Shown here in pieces: positions 33,929 to 43,898 of a stretch of DNA of 64,000 nucleotides. The DNA lies in the NCBI GenBank assembly GCA_024195585.1, contig SWBL01000022.1:1-64000 (forward strand). The letters are read 5' to 3'. Within the stretch, counting starts at the first letter, position 1. Every line of letters starts with the position of its first letter. The notes beneath the pieces were generated by a model. That model did not search any database. It was not told the origin of the DNA and saw nothing but the letters and a program-made list of their open reading frames with translations. Source of the stretch: Aureobasidium sp. EXF-3400. Lineage: Eukaryota; Ascomycota; Dothideomycetes; Dothideales; Saccotheciaceae. A program made the position numbers and the translations under genes.

Positions 33929-35974
33929 ATGTCGATATACTCGTATATATATGGAGACACCACCCAGAACGCTAACGCCGTTGACGCTAGCGGGACGGGC
34001 CGGCCCGAGCCACGAGCAGTAACGCGGGTGCTTCTGTCTCCAATTCAGTTTCGCAAGCGTCAACAACCCTACTCTCCTTCTACCATTTCCTCCTCTGACG
34101 AGTACGAGGACACCGACGAACAAGAGTTCTATACGCCTGATCCGGCTCAGAATTTTGACATGGACGCTTACTCCTCCGGTGGCTATACTGGCGACACCAA
34201 CATGAGCTCAGAAGTTGACGACGACATGGATTTCTATGAAGTTGAGTCGTCTCAGCCACCCGTCATGACCGACGCAGTGAGATCTTTCTGAGCCCCCTGT
34301 TCTTGCTAAACTTTTTGATCATTTGCTGACCCATGATGTCACAGCCACAGACACTCGCATCGAGCACGATGGGCAACGCAATGCGCACAACACAGAGAGC
34401 CGATGCCAACACTCCCGGCAACCCTCTCATCAAGGTTAACACGGCCAAGCTCCACGAACTGCGCGCAAAACTGCTTGCCAACCGTCAGGCCACTCCCGTC
34501 AAGGACGCTTCCAATCTTGTCAACAACTCCAATGCTGTCTCCGTCAAGACCGAGTCACAATCCCGACCCCAGAGCCCTGCCCTCACTCCGAACGCTGCTC
34601 TGGCTCAGGTCAAGCCCGTCGTGCTGCCATCTCAACCCAAAAACAACAGACCTACTGCTGCCTCGATGCTCAGCCAATCCAACTCAGTCGATGCTCTCTT
34701 GGCCGAGGGCCATGCAACTGCGATAATGTCACAGCCTGAGGCCAAGACCCAACAGAAGACTGCCCCAATCAAGCAGCTCAACACAACAGACTCTACAATC
34801 AAGCCACCCGCCGCTACAAAACTTGTTGCATCCAAGCCAGCCCAGTCGCCCGCTGTTTCCCGATCCCAATTCAATACTGCTGAACAGACCAATGCAAACA
34901 GCGACAAGTCTTCGTCGACTGCCAAATTCCCAGAGACTCCTAACCAACAGAAGAACACCACCAATAACTTGACCAGCCAGAAGACCAATGCTGCTTCTAC
35001 TGTGCCTGAACAAAAGCTTCCCAAGGACAAGACTGTTGATGTGACCGCTAACCAACATGCCAATGCAATCAAGCCCGTAAACTCCTTGTCTAGTGGACCT
35101 CCGCACAGTCATAGTCTAGGTTTGACAGCTGAGCCTCGTAAGGGATCAGAGGATGAGTATTTCAAGGACGTCGATCTTTGGCTCCAAATCACTGGCTTCC
35201 ATGACACGTCGTTTCGCGAGCAAAAGCTCAAGACGTACAAGATGCGTGCTGCGCTCGAGGAAAAGAAACGTGCTCTGGAGCGTGAATTCGCCGAACTTGA
35301 ACGTCAAGAGGCTGCTGCGGCTAACGACCCTAGCACCAAGGACTACACACGTGCTGTCTCGACTGTTTACATGCCGCCTCCTCCCCTTCCTGCCTCGGGT
35401 TCGACAGAGGAGCAGTCCGCTCCCGTGCCCAAGGCCAGTCCTGCGCCTTCTCAGCCTGCCTCTGCTGGAGCTAAGCGTCCTCGCTCGCCATCCGTTCCAG
35501 TGAACAACAATCGCGAGAAGTTGAGCCGCTTGAACACTTCTGACCGTGCTGTGCGCAAAGACGATCTGTTCGACAGACCTCTGTCCGCCAGCGCCTCCAG
35601 ACGTGGTTCCGATCAGAGGTAACGTGACATGCGCAAACATCCGGGTCAAACGAGGGCTTCCTGGAACTAGCTAATCCTGTAACAGATCTCACTATACCAG
35701 CGACAGACCCGACTTTCGTCAACGTTCTGGTTATGATGCCTCTCCAACTCACCATTCTATCTCTGTTCGTGGTCAGGCCTTCCGTCCTGATACTAACCCC
35801 TTCAATCGTCGCGAATCCTGGACTCCTAGATCTCCTGAACAATGGTCTGCACGTCCACATGGTTGGAACACTTCGTTCTCAGATGTCAATGAGCAGCCCA
35901 TCGGCCAAGGTGGTCACTCAAGCAACAAATGTGGGTACAAGCCTTCCAACACCAGAACCAGATACAACAGATAG
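33929..35974 (+). CDS. Disordered protein with a short helical motif; may be the N-terminal part of a YTH protein
   Basis: Exons 33929-34276, 34345-35618 and 35686-35974 (introns 68 and 67 bp) give 636 aa, ending at TAG 35972-35974. Start is MSIYSYIYGDTTQNAN. Most of the protein is Ser/Thr/Pro/Gln/Asn-rich and disordered. A conserved-looking block lies near the middle of the second half: YFKDVDLWLQITGFHDTSF followed by a charged coiled coil (KMRAALEEKKRALEREFAEL). The third exon is Arg/Pro/Ser-rich (RRESWTPRSPEQWSARPHGW). I do not recognise a named family from this alone. Only 200-270 bp downstream lies a YTH domain frame on the same strand, and disordered N-terminus plus C-terminal YTH is the usual YTH protein layout. 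The last intron may therefore be mis-modelled, and the stop at 35974 may not be the true end. Confidence 0.6.
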
Positions 35975-36180
35975 ATCTGTTCTAGACCTGGCTCTTAAAC
36001 AAGCACACAATCCAATCAAATACTTGGCGTTTACTTGGAAGATCTAGAAAGGGTTCTTCCAGAATGATTAGCATTTTTGATAGCAAGGAGTTTTGGGGAT
36101 ATTCAACAAATGCCCGACACGAATAAATGCTTTTCTGTTTTACCCATTTTGATATCATTACCATCCGTCACATCGTTTTA

Positions 36181-36770
36181 ATGCCGAAAGAAAGCATACG
36201 TGCATTCAGAGCATACTCGCTAACTCGAGTACTCCAACAGCCGTCCAGGAACGATTCTTTATCATAAAATCCTGGAATATGCAAAATGTCATCGAAGCGC
36301 AAAAAGATGGTGTCTGGGCAACCCAGGAGAAAAATACACGGCTCTTCACCGACGCCTTCCATTCTTGCCGCTCAGTGGTGTTGCTTTTCAGCGTCAACAA
36401 GAGCATGGGCTTCCAGGGCGCTGTAAGACACTCCTCACCCATCTCAAGATTCTGTACATCTAACGCAGTCACTTCTTAGGCCGTCATGACAAGTCCACCT
36501 TCGACAACAGTTCCACAACCACTATTCTGCAAAAAACTGAAATGGCCTTGTTCACCACCTTTCCGCATTCGTTGGATTTGCACCACGTCAGTTCACTTCA
36601 AATTTGTGGGTCACCTCAGAAACACAATGAACCCTGGCGAAGACGGCCAGCCGCATGCTGTGCTTGTTGGTAAGGATGGGCAGGAAGTGAACAAGTCTGC
36701 GGGAGAGGGCGTCGTGGAGATTTTGAGACAGCATGATTCGGATGCTAAGGGAGAGGATGACAGACCTTAA
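36181..36770 (+). CDS. YTH domain (m6A-RNA reader type), 5' end unresolved
   Basis: YTH domains bind N6-methyladenosine in RNA or, in Mmi1, a sequence element. Two exons are clear: up to 36422 and 36480-36770, joined across intron 36423-36479 (57 bp). The first carries ERFFIIKSWNMQN, then GVWATQEKNTRLFTDAF and VVLLFSVNKSMGFQG. The second continues AVMTSPPS, then LKWPCSPPFRIRW, SVHFKFVGHLRNTMN and AVLVGKDGQEV, a complete match to the YTH fold order. The cage tryptophan of GVWATQ is present. The 5' side is open: a standalone model starts at ATG 36181 with a 41-bp intron (36200-36240) and gives only 163 aa. Alternatively the domain is spliced to the upstream disordered gene through an acceptor at about 36190, 36209 or 36240. 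The frame stays open back to 36153. Confidence 0.8.
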
Positions 36771-37116
36771 TCTGTGGAATCATCGGCAGTGTTCTAGCGA
36801 TGACGGGAAGACTCTTACTGATTCTTGGAGCTCTACTTGAGACACCAAGACAAGATGGATCATGAGTGTATATACTAACAAAAGTTCAGCATGCTGTGTG
36901 AGTATTTGTATCTCCATACTATTTGTTATGCATATGTATATATTGTTCATAATTATATATTCATGCATTTGATCTGCAGCAGAAAAATTATGTCAAGCCG
37001 ACGCGACGAAACGCGTTCTCTCGACGCGGGTCTCAGGCACCATGGCCGTTGATTCTCGGACATGCACCAATCATCTTAGCATTTCTGTTGCCAACCAGAT
37101 GCTTTGAGTATTGCTC
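36771..37116. other. Intergenic, AT-rich
   Basis: About 350 bp between two plus-strand genes. The segment 36860-36970 is strongly AT-rich (tatata runs), fitting a 3' UTR or a promoter. No gene was seen. Confidence 0.45.
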
Positions 37117-38834
37117 ATGAGCATTATATCTTACTTCTCCAAACCATCTGCCTCTTCTAGGCTCAGTCTCAAAGAACAGAACAGACTCAACGAAGCTGCA
37201 AAAATACGCGTTGCGAATATCTTGGGCGTCAAACGGACTATGATCGATCTCACAGACGACGAGCCTCCGAGAAAGGTGGCTCGTCTTGGAAACAACAGCC
37301 GTAACGAATTCAGGAACAGTGTTTCAACAGCAACCGCTCCTTCCCCAAGTATGCCTGCCGCAAACCTCCAGGAGATTATTCGGACTCAAAGCATTTCCTC
37401 ACCTCGAAACTCTACCAATAACCAAACATCATCATCCAACGCGGATCAAACACATAGTAGAAAGCGTACTGCATCGGGTTCAAAGCCATTCTCCAATGCA
37501 TCACTCGAGAAAATGATGTATGCTCCAATGGATTATGGCGGGCGACCTCAATCTGGATCCTCCAATCCTCCATCTCGTCCCAACCACCTCCCAGGCCAAT
37601 CTTCAATGCCCGGTCCCGCTCTTCAGGATGAGTTGCGAGGACTTGTCGGTTATCAGGCTCCAACCCTTCACAACAGCCCTCACATCGGTCCCCAGGTGGT
37701 TCAGCCGCAAGTTCCAAACCCTCGGGCTCCGAGCCGATATAATAGCCCTTATGTCAGCCCTCAGGTAGTCCAGACGCAAGGTCCCAATGCTTTGGCCCCT
37801 CAGCCTCAGTCAACAGATCTCGCTCACCCCCTTGATCTACTCAACAACATCTCCCTATCGGTGGCTTCTCTGGAAACATTCCAGCTACAACAGATCCTCT
37901 CAACAGCAGCTCTGAGACATCCAGATGTGTTGGAACATCTTCGCACTTCATTCAGAATACAGGAGACGAACAAAAGTACCGCACATCAAGCACTATTAGA
38001 CCTCCTGCGTGCACAATCTCAAGGAGAACTCCGAATTGCGAGACTACAGGAAGAGCGCTCCAGGAAAGGTTCTGCATATAATGCTAGCCCTTATGGCCCA
38101 ACACCATCGAATGCTCCTGCGGCACCGGCGTATAATGCTAGTCCTTATGGTCCACCACCGCCTAATGCTCCTGCAGTACCACCATTTGCTGCCTCTGCCG
38201 CACCAACACAAGCACCTGGTCCAGCGTCCAGCCATGCAGACCTTCCGCCTCAGGTAACGCCAGCCAGTCGAAGCTAGCATCGTTATTCTGACGTTCTCAG
38301 ACTGCAATTGCTCCAAACTCGACTTCAGGAGGCTCCCCGGGTCTTGACGCACAGGAGTATGAACAAGATTCACAGTTTTCAGACCAAGCATCCAAAACCC
38401 TGCCCTCAAAGTTATCACTTCATGTAATCAGGTTCCATCATGCAATCAACCAGATCTTCGTGACAAGAAATCAATTGACAGATGAGGCTGATCTCGACGC
38501 TTTGAGGTCCTTAATCAGTCTGGCGTTTGATATTGTCAAGCGCGCAGACACGGCTGTCAAGACAACTTTGAGGAAAGATGAGATGTTTACAGAGGCTTGT
38601 TGGCGTATCTTCAATTTGACTCTCGAAAAGTGTTCGACAAAAAGCCGGATGATGTTGAAAACATCAGTGAAACGATTCGTTATATTGGATAAGGCACGAG
38701 ATGGTTGTTTTGTCGGATACGCTGAGTTCCTGTCGGCTTTCAAGAATAGAGCCATGACTGAGTGGAGGAAAGGCGTACGTGAGTTGCGGGAGAAGGGAGA
38801 GATCGATCAGGCTTCTGACCACCAGAGTCTCTGA
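37117..38834 (+). CDS. Disordered protein with SUMO-interacting motif and a helical C-terminus
   Basis: Exons 37117-38253 and 38301-38834 (intron 47 bp) give 556 aa. The ATG at 37117 opens MSIISYFSKPSASSRLS. Residues about 45-53 read MIDLTDDEPP, a classical SUMO-interacting motif (hydrophobic-D-L-T followed by acidic residues) next to basic KVARL, suggesting a nuclear SUMO-linked role (inference). The middle is Pro/Ser/Asn/Gln-rich with a near-duplicate unit (YNASPYGPTPSNAPA and YNASPYGPPPPNAPA, around 38075-38170). A helical segment FQLQQILSTAALRHPDVLEHL precedes it. The second exon encodes a folded-looking helical region (LHVIRFHHAINQIF, LRSLISLAFDIVKRAD, MMLKTSVKRFVILDKARD). I do not recognise the family. 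Confidence 0.65.
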
Positions 38835-38922
38835 GCAAGCTAAGAGATGTTCTTGCTGTCATCACTGTCCTACTGTCTCCAAGACACGTACACGTAAGGA
38901 GCTCATACATGACCTTCCCATG

Positions 38923-39036
38923 TGCCAAGTCGTGTCACTCGGGGCACTACAAAAATGCACCATCGCTTCGCTAAAAAGGAAGTCACCCTTGAGAATGGTG
39001 AAATTCTCAGCTCTTCATGTATTTAGCTACTTAAGG
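38923..39036 (+). CDS. Putative short coding segment, copy A of a convergent pair
   Basis: A 38-codon segment inside an open frame that runs to a stop at 39037-39039. Its translation contains KCTIASLKRKSPLRMV and LHVF. It aligns without gaps to the segment on the opposite strand at 39184-39297: 14 of 38 residues are identical, including CTI, KR, PLR, V and LH.F. Most identical residues use different codons in the two copies, which points to protein-level conservation and not a recent DNA duplication. No complete gene model is proposed: the frame overlaps the end of the upstream gene, so the true 5' exon is unknown. Confidence 0.3.
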
Positions 39037-39138
39037 TAAAGAAATACATATCCATCATGATAGCCTCAAGTGTCGTGAGAGGGATCATAAAGATTATCAC
39101 ATGAGCAAGTTGAACAGCGACAAAACGCCCCCTTCCAC

Positions 39139-39387
39139 CTACCAAAGCGTGGAGTAGCATTTCTCAATATGCACAGTCGTTTTCAACTGGTGGATAAACC
39201 CATGTAGAGACACCCGCGTTACTACTCTTAGCGGATGCCTCCTCTTTGAGAAGGAAATTGTACATCTATACACCTGCATGCCTAAAACACTTTTGCACCT
39301 AAGTGAGAAGGTATTAGCGGGATAGTCATCGAGCATCTCAGCCTCTGCTTTGAGACAGAAGCCCATGTGATATATTGTCTCTTTCAT
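39139..39387 (-). CDS. Putative small protein, copy B of a convergent pair
   Basis: An open frame of 82 codons from an ATG (MKETIYHMGFCLKAEAEML) to a stop. Residues 31-68 (39184-39297) contain RCTISFSKRRHPLRVV and SLHGF and align without gaps to copy A on the plus strand. No signal peptide or membrane segment is evident; the protein is basic with several cysteines. I do not recognise a family. It might be an exon of a longer transcript or a relic. Evidence for coding is the synonymous codon pattern between the two copies. Confidence 0.3.
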   Translation of the reverse strand: MKETIYHMGFCLKAEAEMLDDYPANTFSLRCKSVLGMQVYRCTISFSKRRHPLRVVTRVSLHGFIHQLKTTVHIEKCYSTLW

Positions 39388-39446
39388 CTCTGTAGATCAC
39401 ACTCCCATGTTGCTGTACGGTCTCGTATATCTCTGTAGATCACACT
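39386..39446 (+). repeat. 18-bp direct repeat
   Basis: The string atctctgtagatcacact occurs at 39386-39403 and again at 39429-39446, a 43-bp spacing. The first copy overlaps the start codon region of the small minus-strand frame. Significance unknown. Confidence 0.5.
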
Positions 39447-40033
39447 TACATGGTTATCAGCACAAGATAGATGGCCACGTCTGTGCGTTTGTGACCGAGT
39501 CAGGTACCATCCGTAGTTTTGACATGGCGATCAATGACTCGAGTGCATGACTGCAAGAAGGTTAGTCTACATACGGAGCAGGTGTGAAGTGTTTATCAAA
39601 ACTGGGGTGAGTTAGGGAATTAGCTTCTGATCTACATGTTTGACAGTACTTTGATTGATGGAGGCTACTGAAGTGACAGAGCTTGAGACAGGTTTGATAT
39701 AAACACGAGAGGATCGTCTGGATCCTCCACGGATGAAAGGAGCGATGGCGGTGTAGTTGAATCCTATTGTCGATCTTAGATAGCGATGTGAGACCTCAGA
39801 CATGGACGACATGTTGTTGAGCAAGTTAGGGCAAGGACGATCGAGTATTGGATGACTGGCAGGCACTTGGCGGTAGTAGATTTGTCAATCCGAAGAGGAC
39901 AAATGAAGAACACACTAATTGTAATCATGAAAGTGTCATTACGGAGAGAAAAAGCAAGAGCAGTTCTGTGGTGGGTGCAGGGGTATAGGAGCTGACAAAT
40001 GAGAACAAAAGACAAAAGAGTTGATCTAATCCG

Positions 40034-41356
40034 TCAGACAAGATGCCTCTCCTTGGGACTCGAAGCCGCCGAACTCTGATCAACAGACAAACTCATATCG
40101 GAGGGTTTAGATGACAGCTCTCGAGTCACGATGGTAGTCATGACCCTGATGCGTCCATCTTCAGGTTCGGTGTCTACCATTGTTAGACCAGCCTCTTCGT
40201 CGCTGGTCCTCGATGTATTCTTCATAGCCTCCATTTCCATCTTGTGAGATATTTCTCTTGCCGCACCATTTTGTGTAGTGAGGCCTTGCACCCAATCTGC
40301 CTGCGCGGCATGCGACGTAACAGCGAACTTGGCAAAGCCGCTCGTATCGTTGTTAGTGCGTGACTTTGTTTTCGGTTTGCGTGAAGGTATGTAACGATGC
40401 TTCGAGTCTGCATCTGAAGGTGAAGAGAAGAAGCGAGGGAAGAAGCGAGATATTGTTTTACGAAGCGTAGGTAGACAAGCGGCGACGACGGAAAAGTTGC
40501 ATTCTAGCGAAGACCAGTAGGCTGCGGGAGTGTTGTCCCAGGTTACGTCTGTGGATACGGAGATGTCGTACAGTGCTTTGAGGCGCAGGATGGATGTCAG
40601 GCACACGAAAAGGCCTAGGCAGAATACAGCGATGAGTGCGTATTTTTGCTTGCGAGGGAGTCGAAGTTTGTTGAGGACTGGTACTGGCATCAGGCAGATT
40701 ACGATGTCGGTGATGATGTTGAGCGAGGCGTTGGCAAACCAGACTCCCAAACGACTCAGGCAATGGCCGCCTATGCTGTGGTCCCAAAAGTAGGCGACTG
40801 GCGTGCACATAAATGCAGTGCTAAAGACCGACCATAGTCCGTAGACAATGATGACCCCGATTGAACCTGTGATCATACGTTGGATCTCGGATCCAACGAA
40901 GACCCGTCGATACTGAAGCAGGATCGAGATCTTAGTCAAGCTCAAGCTGGCTTGATAGATAGGGACACTGGCCCATAACGCCTTGATATGTGTCAGTCAA
41001 CATCATGTTGGAAGAACTTGGTAGACCCACCTTGTTCAGTTGTTTAAGTTCTTCTGCAGACACTGACGAGTAGTGTCGACCTAATTGAGACGTTAGACAC
41101 ATGATGGTTTCCAATGTGCTGGGTTTATAGCCATACCTTGCCCATGGTGCACCTCAACACCAATGAGAACTGTTAGTGCGACAGAGAGTGCGAAAGCGAC
41201 AAGCACAACATAGTCCTCGGCTCCCACATTACGAACGATCATAGTTCTTGTGAAGATTCTCAGGCCGAGCACAACAAAGGCGATAGATGTCGAGACAATG
41301 GCCACGATGACGCATGTAGAGCCCCTCGATCCATGGCTTTCGTGATCGATCATCAT
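40034..41356 (-). CDS. Fungal rhodopsin-like seven-transmembrane protein (PTH11/SAT-type family)
   Basis: Integral plasma-membrane protein of the fungal Rhodopsin domain family, with receptor-like members such as PTH11. Exons 41137-41356, 41031-41080 and 40034-40981 (introns 56 and 49 bp) give 405 aa. Seven hydrophobic segments appear in order: VIVAIVSTSIAFVVLGLRIF, the AEDYVVLVAFALSVALTVLI helix, SVPIYQASLSLTKISILLQY, MITGSIGVIIVYGLWSVFST, the NIITDIVICLMPVPVLNKL helix, YALIAVFCLGLFVCLTSILR, and the final TPAAYWSSLECNFSVVAACL segment. Family marks are GAEDY after helix 1, KISILLQYRRVF after helix 3, CTPVAYFWD, and IITDIVICLMPVPVL. The cytosolic tail (about 130 residues) is Ser/Thr-rich. The usual N-terminal CFEM domain of PTH11 is absent. 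Two ATGs abut at the start (41356, 41353). Ligand unknown. Confidence 0.9.
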
Positions 41357-42809
41357 TCCAGTAGCCTTTTGTCCCTGCCAAACGAGCTTGAGGGACCAGA
41401 AGACCAGAAGTATAAGGGGACCAAGATAAACGAGAGAGTGGAAAGTGTAAAGAGCGAACGTGATTATAGTATAGAAGACGTTTGGAAGTTAGAGAGCAAC
41501 AACAAGACCCGGTGCTTCGGACCCGACTCCTGAACAGTACCGACAGATAGATAAAACGAAGAAGAATGCAAGAAAGGTAAAACGAACCCCTTAAGGGAGA
41601 GCGAGGGTACATATTGCTGCATATGCAGGCACCCCAGCTGCCACGAGGTGATCTACATTCGAAGGACCTACCTTGAACGGGATAGACGGCGTACTAAGAC
41701 CCACGTCGTGACGCCAGTAAGGATGAGTTAGCCAGTGTGGAGCTGGCTGTGCGAGTTGAAGTAGCATGATCGATCCCATATGTTGCCCTATGAGGACTGG
41801 TAAGTCAGCGGGGCTCGACGGGCAAACGGTTCGTGCACTGTGCTTTCGGAAGAATGGCAACCGGGTTGGTGGACGGTGCGTGCTGTGGATAAGGAGTATA
41901 GACGTTATTAGCGAGCTTCTACAGTAGATCCATGGCCGTAATCACAATACATTGCTGTTGCGTCAGAAATGCCGCTTTAAATTCGTCCAGTTCGTGCTTC
42001 TGTTCGGGTAGAGTGAGTTCGCTTACAGACTGTGTACTGAACTCACACCAGTGACATGACTATTCCTCTTGCTTGGGCTGCGAAGGATCAATGTAATGTG
42101 GCGTATTCAACAGCATGAGTCGGCAGTAACAAGCAAGCACATCATCTCTTTTCTTAACGGTTGAAGAGCTGAACACGCCCTAGGGTATGTAAGGATCTTG
42201 GTTGGAGTGGGCCCTAAAAAGCGGCTGGTTCAGCAGTATGGCGACATAAGGACATGATTTGTGTAGAACATGGCGTTTCAGAATATTGACTTTGAGCCCT
42301 AGCAGTCATGCTGAACACTGACTGACAACTCTGAATCACACAGCAAGATCTGAGATGTTGGGATCGTTCGCGGCAAAAATCAGAGACGCTTGTTTTGGCG
42401 AGAAAGTGACTGCCAGAGAAGGAGGGACACGAATCGGCGCGTACCGCGCGAGCGCAAGGACCCATGGGATGGTGTCTCAGCTGCCGTGCCGACGGGAAGA
42501 GTAGAGAGGCTCCAACATCTTGGCAAGAACGATGACTTCTGCTATGTCAGCATCCCGCAGGATCAAGCTCAACCACAGGAAGGAACAAAAACTTGTTCAG
42601 CCTGGTATAACGGTTGACTGAAACCAAAGTCACAACGTTTCGGGTTGGGTGCGACTTCCATACGAAACGATACCTCGGTAGACCGTGTGAGTGGTGTGGA
42701 GAATGACGACGTCTTGGCAATAATACTGGAAAGCGACTTCCTTGTCAAGTGATTCAGCACTCGACAGCAGCGGCCAACACAGCTGTGCCTTCGAGAAGGA
42801 ACAACAATC
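41357..42809. other. Divergent intergenic region, 1.45 kb
   Basis: Between the start codons of the rhodopsin-like gene (minus) and the HIT gene (plus). Several short frames on both strands are unrecognised. No RNA gene or repeat was identified. It should hold both promoters. Confidence 0.45.
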
Positions 42810-43394
42810 ATGTCGCTCGAATCGCACTATCCTTCCAATTGTCCTTTTTGTCGTATCAGCGAAGCCTATCCTGCATCTCCCGACACGCCCATACCCTCGG
42901 CTCCCGACGAAACTCTTGTTGATCCCAATGCCTTCATCATCTTGTCTTCTGACCATGTCCTTGCCTTTCTGGATATCTTGCCCATGACAACCGGACATGT
43001 TCTGCTTACCACGCGCGTGCACCACGAGAAACTCAGTGAAGTGCCCATCGGCCCTACTGCCCAAGCCCTAGGATACTGGATGCCACTAATGTCGAGGGCC
43101 CTCGCTAAGACACTGGATGTCGAAGACTGGAACGTCGTACAGAACAACGGAATCCGTGCCGCTCAAGTTGTGCCTCATGTGCATTTCCACTTCATCCCTA
43201 GATACCCAGAAGGCCGTCGACCACCATCCAAGAAAAGCAAGGTTGACACATTCGAGGTCAAGAGCTGGAAGATGTTTGGCAGGGGTCAAAGAGAAGAGCT
43301 GGACGAGGAAGAGGCCCTCGTGCTGGCTCAACAGATTCGAGAAGCTTTGAAACATGAAGTCGAGGCTCTGGAAAAGGATACCGTCAAGCTATAA
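42810..43394 (+). CDS. HIT-family nucleotide hydrolase
   Basis: Histidine-triad proteins hydrolyse or transfer nucleotidyl groups (AMP-lysine, Ap3A/Ap4A and similar). Single exon, 194 aa; start context is caatcATGTC. The N-terminus has a CPFC pair (NCPFCRISEA), common in HIT proteins as a zinc-binding half. LAFLDILPMTTGHVLLTTRVH is the typical central strand set. The triad is HVHFHFIPR (His123, His125 and His127) with NNGIRAAQVVPHVHFH leading in. The C-terminal extension of about 55 residues is charged (DEEEALVLAQQIREALKHE). This fits Hnt1-like or the more divergent fungal HIT subgroup. Substrate not determinable from sequence. Confidence 0.92.
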   Translation: MSLESHYPSNCPFCRISEAYPASPDTPIPSAPDETLVDPNAFIILSSDHVLAFLDILPMTTGHVLLTTRVHHEKLSEVPIGPTAQALGYWMPLMSRALAKTLDVEDWNVVQNNGIRAAQVVPHVHFHFIPRYPEGRRPPSKKSKVDTFEVKSWKMFGRGQREELDEEEALVLAQQIREALKHEVEALEKDTVKL

Positions 43395-43898
43395 GCGAGG
43401 CTCTGAATACGTGATACTCGACGCACCACATAACGAGCCACGTATGAGACAGGTCGACCATTCTGTGTCGCCAGAGTCTTGTATTGGTCACCTTGCTGAG
43501 TCTGCGGACATTCAGAAAACTTCCCCATGTTGAGACTTGCCATCGGTCTGAGTCTCAATATCAAGTATAGAGCCTCTACTGCTGTACAACCTACAGTGCC
43601 TTGCAGACCTTCGAACATGGCTAGACTGACTCAAGTCCCCTCACCAAATGGAGTTCAGTCTGTGCCTGCCCTGTATGGGAGCCTTGATTCAGGTTCCTCA
43701 CAAGGCAGGCAAGATGCACGGTGATCCTGTTTCGATGCTTTCTACATTACAAGCCACTCGCGAAATCCGACGGCAGCTGCCATTTGGAACGCTATGCCCA
43801 TACGACGGAAGTTGGTAGACAATGGTACAAACATTCGGAACGGCGGAAGAGAAGCATCAAAAGATTAGGAAAGGTACAGCATCAGGTTTTGATTCTAT
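43395..43898. other. Intergenic between convergent genes
   Basis: About 500 bp between the 3' ends of the HIT and NmrA-like genes. Short frames only, none recognised. Confidence 0.5.

Larger units (their letters stand above)
38835..40033. other. Intergenic region with two small convergent homologous frames and a short direct repeat
   Basis: About 1.2 kb between the SIM-motif protein and the rhodopsin-like gene, whose 3' ends face each other. It holds the two related short frames listed separately (38923-39036 plus, 39184-39297 minus) and an 18-bp direct repeat at 39386 and 39429. Nothing else was recognised in 39450-40033. Confidence 0.45.
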
